15,683 bases of DNA. It comes from Draconibacterium sp. Lineage in GTDB: Bacteria; Bacteroidota; Bacteroidia; Bacteroidales; Prolixibacteraceae. The notes below the pieces were generated by a model. It did not search any database. It had not been told where the DNA came from and worked only from the letters and a program-made list of their open reading frames with translations. How positions within the stretch are numbered: position 1 is the stretch's first letter; each line of letters opens with the position of its first letter. The stretch spans positions 1 to 15,683 of the forward strand of contig JADIYN010000060.1 in the NCBI GenBank assembly GCA_016705335.1, written 5' to 3'. The position numbers were made by a program, and so were the translations under genes. Below are positions 10,079 through 15,683 of this stretch, one piece after another.

Positions 10079-10172
10079 TTTCAGCAGGAAAGTACACTAT
10101 TTAAAACCAATCCATTTTATCATTTTCAACGAATCTTGGTGAAAAGTCATTGTTTTTGGAAGAAATATTCTT

Positions 10173-10889
10173 TTATAAATAATTGTATAACTGACTCATG
10201 AATTCAATGCTGTATATTTTGCTGGATTGTATTAAAATTAGGTTAAGATTACATGAATTTTGCATGGTTTTATTAAAATGAACTGCATCTATCCCATAAT
10301 TAACAGCACCCAAAACATCAACTTCCCAATCATCACCAATCATTATACTGTTAATCTTTTTTGCATTTGACGATTTAATAGCATACTCGAAAATTGCGCG
10401 TGCCGGTTTAGGAGATTTAACTTCTTCTGAAATGAAAATTTTATCAAAATATGGTTTCAAGCCGGAAGATTCAATTTTATTGTGCTGTACCTCTTTAAAG
10501 CCATTTGTAATAATATTAAGGTGATACTTTTTCTTTTTCAGATAGGTTAAAATCTCAATCACCCCTTCATTCAGTACTTTTTGTTTTGGCATTTCACCTA
10601 AATACAACTCATTCATTTCATTTGCATCAACTCCTGTTATATCAAGTTCGTTGAAAGTATTTTGAAAACGAAGTCGGGTCAAATCTTTTTTTACAACTTC
10701 ATTTTTGCGGTAACTTTCCCAAAGTGTATGGTTATGTTTGGTGTAGGTTTTGAAAAACAAACCAAATTCTGATAAAACATCAAGTTTAAAATAATGAAAA
10801 ACTGAAAACATCGCATTTCGGGAGTTTATTTCGAAATTCCAAAGTGTATTGTCGAGGTCGAAAAAAATGTGTGTATATTTTTTATTCAT
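10173..10889 (-). CDS. HAD-superfamily hydrolase, YjjG-like pyrimidine 5'-nucleotidase
   Basis: Cytoplasmic haloacid-dehalogenase-family phosphatase, about 238 residues, intact. The order of motifs fits the YjjG group, which dephosphorylates (non-canonical) pyrimidine nucleoside monophosphates: motif I FFDLDNTLW with nucleophile Asp11 and acid Asp13, a helical cap (about residues 20-90), motif II IITNGF, motif III Lys in SPKPARAIFEYA, and motif IV IMIGDDWEVDVLGA. I chose ATG at 10889 over the one at 10907 because it places motif I at the usual distance and overlaps the upstream rsmI stop by 8 nt (ATGAATAA), a pattern repeated at the next junction upstream. Co-transcription with rsmI is likely. 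The substrate is family-based inference; other small phosphorylated metabolites are possible. Confidence 0.88.
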   Translation of the reverse strand: MNKKYTHIFFDLDNTLWNFEINSRNAMFSVFHYFKLDVLSEFGLFFKTYTKHNHTLWESYRKNEVVKKDLTRLRFQNTFNELDITGVDANEMNELYLGEMPKQKVLNEGVIEILTYLKKKKYHLNIITNGFKEVQHNKIESSGLKPYFDKIFISEEVKSPKPARAIFEYAIKSSNAKKINSIMIGDDWEVDVLGAVNYGIDAVHFNKTMQNSCNLNLILIQSSKIYSIEFMSQLYNYL

Positions 10890-11601
10890 CGCTGGCCGTT
10901 TTGCCACTTTTCCTGTCTTCTTTCGATACTCCTTCCACTACAATCACTATCTCACCTTTTGGAGGATTTGCTGTATAGTATTGAGCAAGTTCTTCAACAG
11001 TGCCACGCTTTATTTCTTCGAACATTTTGCTTAATTCGCGACAAACACAGGCATTTCTTGCTTTCCCGAAAAATTCAGTAAATTGAGACAGGCATTTTAC
11101 AAGTCGGTACGGGGATTCATAAAAAACCATTGTACGGGTCTCTTCTGATAATTGTATTAACCTGGTTTGGCGACCCTTTTTTTGTGGCAGGAAACCTTCA
11201 AAAACAAACTTTTCGGTAGGTAAACCTGAAACTGCGAGTGCCGGAATTAAAGCAGTTGGACCAGGTAAACATTCTACTTCTATATCATTTTCAATACATG
11301 CACGAACCAGCAGAAATCCGGGATCGGAAATACCGGGAGTTCCAGCATCAGAAATTAAAATTACTTTGTTTCCCTCCTGAATTTTGGAAACCAACGAACC
11401 GACAGCTTTATGTTCATTAAATTTATGATGTACCCAAAGTTTTTTATCGATTTCGAAGTGGTGGAGCAGGCGCGATGAAACACGTGTATCTTCGGCAAGA
11501 ATAATATCGGCTTCTTTTAAAACCGAAATTGCTCGCAAAGTAATGTCGCCCAAATTGCCAATGGGAGTTGGCACAAGTATTAGTTTTCCGAAATTACCCA
11601 T
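10882..11601 (-). CDS. rsmI: 16S rRNA (cytidine(1402)-2'-O)-methyltransferase RsmI
   Basis: SAM-dependent tetrapyrrole-methylase-fold enzyme that 2'-O-methylates C1402 in the decoding centre of 16S rRNA. The frame is intact at 239 residues, somewhat shorter than the roughly 285 of E. coli RsmI, which carries a longer C-terminal region. Family motifs appear in order: LVPTPIGNLGDIT near residue 8, LAEDTR near 35, ISDAGTPGISDPGF near 84, LPGPTALIPALAVSGLP near 112, FEGFLPQKKG near 133, VFYESPYR near 158, CRELSKMFEE near 187 and KGEIVIVVEG near 215. The start ATG overlaps the stop of the upstream gene by 8 nt (ATGGGTAA), and the stop overlaps the HAD gene in the same way, suggesting translational coupling. 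Confident assignment. Confidence 0.96.
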   Translation of the reverse strand: MGNFGKLILVPTPIGNLGDITLRAISVLKEADIILAEDTRVSSRLLHHFEIDKKLWVHHKFNEHKAVGSLVSKIQEGNKVILISDAGTPGISDPGFLLVRACIENDIEVECLPGPTALIPALAVSGLPTEKFVFEGFLPQKKGRQTRLIQLSEETRTMVFYESPYRLVKCLSQFTEFFGKARNACVCRELSKMFEEIKRGTVEELAQYYTANPPKGEIVIVVEGVSKEDRKSGKTASDE

Positions 11602-12442
11602 TTGGGAAGCGGCGTTTAATGAGGTTCACAAATTTCAGGCTCGCATCATTTTTTTTCCATTTAAAATTTGCCTGCAAATAATCCACAGCTTCTTTCATGT
11701 CGTTCATCGAATCGAGTTCAGCAACCGCTTTTACAAAATTATCGGCACTACCTTCAAACAACTCGCGAATGTACTGGAACCTGTCGTTGATTCCAATTGC
11801 TGACTGAATGCTTAAAACCGGGCGGTTCGAAAGTTTGTGTTCCAGTTTCGAAATATCATCAGACCGAATGTCGTTAACCGATTTTTCTTTTGAAAATAAA
11901 TCACCCAGCCGTTTACTGTGAATATCAACCGGTTCATCTTCCTGCCGGAGTTCATTTTGCACAGGTTCTTCATGAAGATGAAAGTTTTGTTTATATGTTT
12001 CAATTATAATTTGTTCTTCAATTTTCTCTTCATTCTCCGTGACAATTTCGGGAGCAGTAATTTTATTTTCAACCACAACAACTTTTTCTTCAGTTTCATG
12101 GGTAACTACTACCGGTGCTTTTTCTTCAATCCAAACACCAGGATTCCTTACTGCTTTATTTTCCCTGATATTTTCTTCAGAAGTGATATCTACATTATTT
12201 ATTAATAATTCCGTAACAGGCTGTTCCTGATTTTTAAATGTGGTAACAACCGGTTCCAAATTGGCAGAAATACTATTTTCCTTTTCCAAAAATAATTTTA
12301 CCAACCTTATCGACCCCGAAATGCGGTTTTGTATAAACTCAGTTTCAAATTCATCAAAGCTGTTTTTTCCCTTTTCCGCAAACATTTCTTCCAATTCGCT
12401 TAAATCGTTCAGCAAATATTTCAGCAGTTTTTTATTTTCCAT
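11594..12442 (-). CDS. Uncharacterised cytosolic protein with acidic linker, upstream of rsmI
   Basis: Intact 282-residue protein of unknown function, first gene of the rsmI unit. Three regions are visible: an N-terminal helical part (about 1-60, KLLKYLLNDLSELEEMFAEK), a long low-complexity acidic linker rich in Glu, Val and Ile (about 65-165), and a compact C-terminal helical domain (about 180-282) with SIQSAIGINDRFQYIRELFE and FVNLIKRRFPNG. From memory, this C-terminal part recurs in conserved Bacteroidota proteins without known function. No signal peptide, transmembrane helix or catalytic motif is evident. It overlaps rsmI by 8 nt and is divergent from tdk across a 62-base gap. The two-ended helical architecture with a flexible middle suggests a scaffold or tether, but that is speculation. 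Confidence 0.8.
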   Translation of the reverse strand: MENKKLLKYLLNDLSELEEMFAEKGKNSFDEFETEFIQNRISGSIRLVKLFLEKENSISANLEPVVTTFKNQEQPVTELLINNVDITSEENIRENKAVRNPGVWIEEKAPVVVTHETEEKVVVVENKITAPEIVTENEEKIEEQIIIETYKQNFHLHEEPVQNELRQEDEPVDIHSKRLGDLFSKEKSVNDIRSDDISKLEHKLSNRPVLSIQSAIGINDRFQYIRELFEGSADNFVKAVAELDSMNDMKEAVDYLQANFKWKKNDASLKFVNLIKRRFPNG

Positions 12443-12469
12443 TCTTCGCAGGCTAATGTTTTAAAATTT

Positions 12470-12485
12470 TACTTTTGTAAAAGTA
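12470..12485 (+). promoter_or_regulatory. Candidate tdk promoter -7 box inside a 16-bp palindrome
   Basis: The 62-base gap between divergent genes holds TACTTTTGTAAAAGTA, a palindrome with 7-bp arms and a 2-base centre. Its left part, TACTTTTG followed by T (12470-12478), fits TAnnTTTGY and would start transcription near 12484, about 20 nt before the tdk ATG. I see no convincing TTTG at -33. The symmetry overlapping the promoter could be an operator for the divergent pair, but such short AT-rich palindromes also arise by chance. Confidence 0.4.
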
Positions 12486-12504
12486 CTAATTTCTTACAAA
12501 ATCC

Positions 12505-13088
12505 ATGTTTATTGAGACAAACATAAATAACAAAACAAAGGTAGGTTCTATTGAAGTTATTGCCGGATCAATGTTTTCGGGAAAGACTGAAGAGCTTATC
12601 AGAAGGTTGAAGCGTGCAAAAATTGCAAGGCAAAAAGTTGAGATTTTCAAACCATCGATTGATGTACGTTTTTCGCAAAAAGATGTAGTTTCGCACGATG
12701 AAAATACAATCCAATCAACTCCGGTTGAGGAATTCGGCCAACATACTTTTGCTTTACAGGAAATGTTGATGTTATAGGTATTGACGAAGCACAGTTTTTT
12801 GATAAAGGATTGGTTGAAGTGGTTGTAAAACTGGCAGATATGGGAATCAGGATAATTATTGCCGGGCTTGACATGGATTTTAAAGGTAAACCATTTGGAC
12901 CGATCCCAGATTTAATGGCGGTTGCCGACCACATTACAAAAGTTCACGCCATTTGTGTCAAATGCGGAAATATTGCCCAATTTTCTCACCGTTTATCTGA
13001 AAAAGAACAGGTTGTGCTGCTTGGCGAAAAAGATGTTTACGAACCACTGTGCCGAGGTTGTTTCCGCGAAATAAACAAAAATCAATGA
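12505..13088 (+). CDS. tdk: Thymidine kinase (frameshifted)
   Basis: Cytoplasmic type II thymidine kinase, phosphorylating thymidine to dTMP in pyrimidine salvage; about 194 residues, the usual length. Seen: P-loop GSMFSGKTEEL at residues 21-31, the substrate-site segment IDEAQFFDKG at about 12779-12808 with the presumed catalytic Glu, AGLDMDFKGKPFGP with the conserved Asp-Phe-Gly-Pro segment, and a zinc ribbon with CVKCG and CRGCF. The frame breaks around 12735-12765; the downstream frame resumes at GNVDVIGIDEAQ, and two small indels (before GCCAAC and in a T run) would restore a normal SANILLLTGNVDV bridge. ATG at 12505 is used; the stop overlaps the next gene by 4 nt (ATGA). It heads the plus-strand operon. 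The breaks are most likely sequencing errors. Confidence 0.93.
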
Positions 13089-15553
13089 TTGGATTCACGT
13101 TAACAGAAATTGCATCGGTTTTAAATGCAGAACTGTTTATCGCTCAAAATTTAAGCTACAAAAAAATAACGCAGATTGTTACTGACAGCCGCACTTTTTT
13201 TAAAGGCGATAACGCTCTTTTCTTTGCTTTAACGGGCCCCCGAAATAATGGGCACTCCTACATTCCCAATTTAATCGAAAAGGGAATTTCAGCTTTTGTA
13301 GTTTCTGATCGGTTGTCGATCAATAAAAAAGCAACATTCATTTTGGTTGAAAATACAACTGCAGCGCTCCAAAAAATTAGCCTCCTACAACCGTCAGAAA
13401 CAAAATTACGAGGTGGTTGGAATTACAGGAAGTAACGGAAAACAATTGTAAAAGAATGGCTTCACAATATTTTATCGGGCGAATTCAAAATTGTTCGAAA
13501 TCCTAAAAGTTATAACTCGCAGATTGGCGTTCCACTTTCGGTTTTACTGATGGATTCGGAATATAATCTGGGAATTTTTTGAAGCCGGAATTTCGCAACC
13601 CGGAGAAATGAAAAATCTTGCTGAAATAATACAACCAACAACCGGCATTTTTACAAATATTGGCGATGCACATCAGGAAGGTTTTATTTCGCTCGAACAA
13701 AAAATTGAAGAAAAACTGCAGCTTTTTAAATCATGTAAAAAATTGGTTTACAATTCAGATAGTGAAACAACAAAAAACGCTATTGAAGATTTTTGCAAAA
13801 CAAATTCGATTGAAAAAGTGAATTGGTCTTTTAAAGATCAAAATGCAAAAATTTACTTTTCGGCAAAAAAGCACAATGATTTTACTGATTTGGCTGCCAA
13901 AACTGATGAAAATAAATATCATTTCAAAATACCTTTTACTGACGATTCGGCAATCGAAAATGCCTGTCATTGTTTTGCTGCAGCAAGTATTTTAAGTATC
14001 GGTTTATCAAATCTGCTTCCTGAATTTGAAAACCTGTACCCCATTGAAATGCGCCTCGAAATAAAACAGGGTATTAATAACTGTCTGCTTGTAAACGATT
14101 ACTATAATTCCGATTTGAACTCGCTAACAATTGCATTGTCGGTTTTGCACCAGCAAGCAGCAAAAGCACAGTTGAACAAAACAGTAATCATATCCGATAT
14201 TCAGCAAACCGGTTTGCAAAAAGCCGAATTATACAGCCAGGTAAACAAATTGCTGGCAGATTGGCAAATAGATGAAATAATTGGAATTGGAACAGAAATT
14301 TCACGTTATTCTGAACTGTTTTCAATGAAGAAATCATTCTTTGATTCGCTTGTTGATTTTGAAAAACATTTTAACCGGGCCAGATTCCAATATTCTGCCA
14401 TATTAATAAAAGGAGCCCGGCAGTTTACTTTCGAAAAAATTTCGTTGCTTTTACAGCAAAAATCGCATCAAACCCAATTGGAAATAAACCTGAGCGCGCT
14501 TGTTCACAACCTCAATGTTTTCAGGGGAATACTTCGACCCGAAACAAAAATAATGGTAATGGTAAAAGCATTTTCGTATGGCAGCGGCGATGTTGAAATT
14601 GCCAGTTTGCTTCAATACCAAAATGTTGATTACCTCGCAGTTGCGGTTACCGACGAAGGTGTTTTACTTAGAAATGCAGGAATTCAGACTGCTATAATTG
14701 TGATGAACCCCGAACAGCAAAGTTTCCAGCAAATTATTGACTACCAACTCGAGCCAAACATTTACAGTATTGAGTTGCTTGAATCTTTTATCAAAACCAT
14801 TTCGCAAAGTGGCTGCAGGGATTTCCCGATTCATTTAAAAATTGATACAGGAATGAACAGGCTGGGATTTAAAACAGATGACGAAATAAAAACGCTGTAG
14901 AACTTGTAAAAGAGAGTGATTTAGTGGTTGTAAAGTCGGTTTTCTCGCACCTTGCAGGAAGTGACGACACAAACCTCGACAATTTCACAAATGAGCAAAT
15001 CTCCCGGTTTCGGGAAACTGCTAAGTTTATAACAGATTCGTTTCCATATCAAATTCTTCGCCATATTTTAATCTCTGCCGGAATTGAACGCTTCACTGAA
15101 AACCAGTTTGAAATGGTGCGGCTGGGTATTGGTTTGTATGGTATTTCAATTTCAGGATTACCGTTGCAAAACATTGGCACTTTGCGAAGTACAGTTTCGC
15201 AGGTAAAAAAAGTGAAGTCAAGCGAAACTGTTGGTTACAGCCGAAAAGGGAAAATTTCAGGTGAAAGTGAGATTGCCATTGTCCCGCTGGGATATGCCGA
15301 TGGAATCGACCGCAAACTGGGAACAAAAACGGTTCTGCATTTATACATGGTAACGCGAGTTCCTGTTATCGGCAATATTTGCATGGATATGTTAATGCTC
15401 GATATTACGGGCTTGGAGTTAAACCCGGCGAAAAGTTGAGATTTTCGGTGAAAACATAACCATTACCAAGTGGCTGAAAAAGCAGGCACAATTCCATATG
15501 AAATTCTGACTGGGATTTCGCAAAGGGTAAAAAGGGTTTATTTGCATGAATAA
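13085..15553 (+). CDS. Bifunctional MurF - alanine racemase fusion (frameshifted)
   Basis: A single polypeptide of about 823 residues with two cytoplasmic activities for peptidoglycan: UDP-MurNAc-tripeptide:D-Ala-D-Ala ligase (MurF, about 1-460) and PLP alanine racemase (Alr, about 465-823). MurF signs: ATP loop GITGSNGKT near residue 115, NPKSYNSQIGVPLS, IFEAGISQPGEM and NDYYNSDLNSL. Alr signs: PLP lysine in MVMVKAFSYGSG (14565-14567), KIDTGMNRLGF, MVRLGIGLYG, catalytic Tyr in VGYSRKG (15236-15238), LGYADGIDRKLG and NICMDMLMLDITG. The linker between halves is continuous (QKSHQTQLEINLSALVHNLN), so fusion is real. Frame breaks near 13405, 13442, 13580, 14895, 15435 and 15473 sit mostly in A or T runs; the end TIPYEILTGISQRVKRVYLH resumes after the last. 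The start shares ATGA with the tdk stop. Confidence 0.94.
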
Positions 15554-15560
15554 ATAAGAA

Positions 15561-15683
15561 ATGAATTATCAGAATCAAAAGAAAATATTTCTCATCATCA
15601 ATCAATTTGCGGGCAACGGAAAAAAGAGGAGCCATAAAATTGACAATGCCATTTCGTGGCTGAAAACGATAGCCGAAAAAGTT
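15561..15683 (+). CDS. Diacylglycerol kinase-family lipid kinase, N-terminal fragment
   Basis: The first 41 codons of a gene cut by the right edge. It begins at ATG 15561, seven bases after the murF-alr stop, and reads MNYQNQKKIFLIINQFAGNG then KKRSHKIDNAISWLK. The strand-loop IIN-x-FAGNGK matches the start of the DAGK catalytic fold (YegS/BmrU/DgkB type), where IINPxAG is usual; here Gln replaces the Pro. Enzymes of this family phosphorylate diacylglycerol, ceramide-like or other lipid alcohols at the membrane. With only 41 residues visible, the family is likely but the substrate cannot be assigned. Confidence 0.72.
   Translation, partial: MNYQNQKKIFLIINQFAGNGKKRSHKIDNAISWLKTIAEKV

Noticed and set aside
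9884..10172. Small RNA or riboswitch gene in the susC upstream gap
   Set aside because: Apart from the inverted repeat and the AT-rich hairpin, nothing matches a riboswitch core I know; the leader alone is not evidence for a separate RNA gene.
11918..12464. Several Phe-rich plus-strand frames
   Set aside because: They are complements of the Glu/Lys-rich linker of the 282-residue protein, which yields Phe/Ser-rich antisense translations.
12735..12770. Programmed ribosomal frameshift in tdk
   Set aside because: At least two small corrections are needed and no slippery heptamer with downstream structure is apparent; the same kind of break occurs in nearly all genes here.
1..15683. CRISPR arrays, tRNA genes, insertion sequences or phage genes
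   Set aside because: No spaced direct repeats, tRNA-like cloverleaf, transposase or phage protein motifs were seen on either strand.

Overview
The window looks like a piece of a Bacteroidota chromosome, probably in or near Marinilabiliales (e.g. Prolixibacteraceae-like); the rank below phylum is inference. Evidence: an AT-rich SusC/SusD-type outer-membrane uptake locus, lipoproteins with Bacteroidota-style signals, a fused MurF-alanine racemase gene, and upstream -7 boxes of the form TAnnTTTG instead of classical sigma-70 boxes.

Layout. (1) Positions 1-3158, minus strand: an unrecognised exported protein, then one base later a TonB-dependent receptor with STN, carboxypeptidase-regulatory-like, plug and barrel regions; the receptor runs off the left edge. 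(2) 3224-3253: a strong hairpin terminator between this unit and the next. (3) 3302-9883, minus strand: a four-gene operon, susC - susD - lipoprotein - lipoprotein, preceded by a leader with a perfect 13-bp inverted repeat and a predicted promoter. No degradative enzyme or dedicated regulator lies beside it in the window, so its substrate is unknown. (4) 10173-12442, minus strand: a tightly coupled three-gene unit of an uncharacterised protein, RsmI (16S rRNA C1402 2'-O-methyltransferase) and a YjjG-like HAD nucleotidase, with two successive 8-nt ATGnnTAA overlaps. (5) 12505-15683, plus strand, divergent from block 4: thymidine kinase, a MurF-Alr fusion (peptidoglycan precursor synthesis) and the start of a diacylglycerol-kinase-family lipid kinase.

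Quality warning. Almost every gene outside 10173-12442 is broken by single-base indels, about thirty in total and many beside homopolymers; two in-frame stops also occur inside conserved barrel/plug regions. Because essential genes (murF-alr) are broken in the same way as accessory genes, and the sequence after each break resumes a well-conserved protein, I read these as sequencing or assembly errors, not pseudogenes. CDS coordinates below therefore span whole reconstructed genes, and one coding stretch (4383-4757) has no ATG-started open frame of its own.

I did not find a clearly new biological system. The best leads are the enzyme-less SusCD locus with two beta-sandwich-like lipoproteins and its leader hairpin, and the unknown secreted protein coupled to an STN-containing TonB receptor. 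No tRNA, rRNA, CRISPR array, insertion sequence or phage gene was seen.
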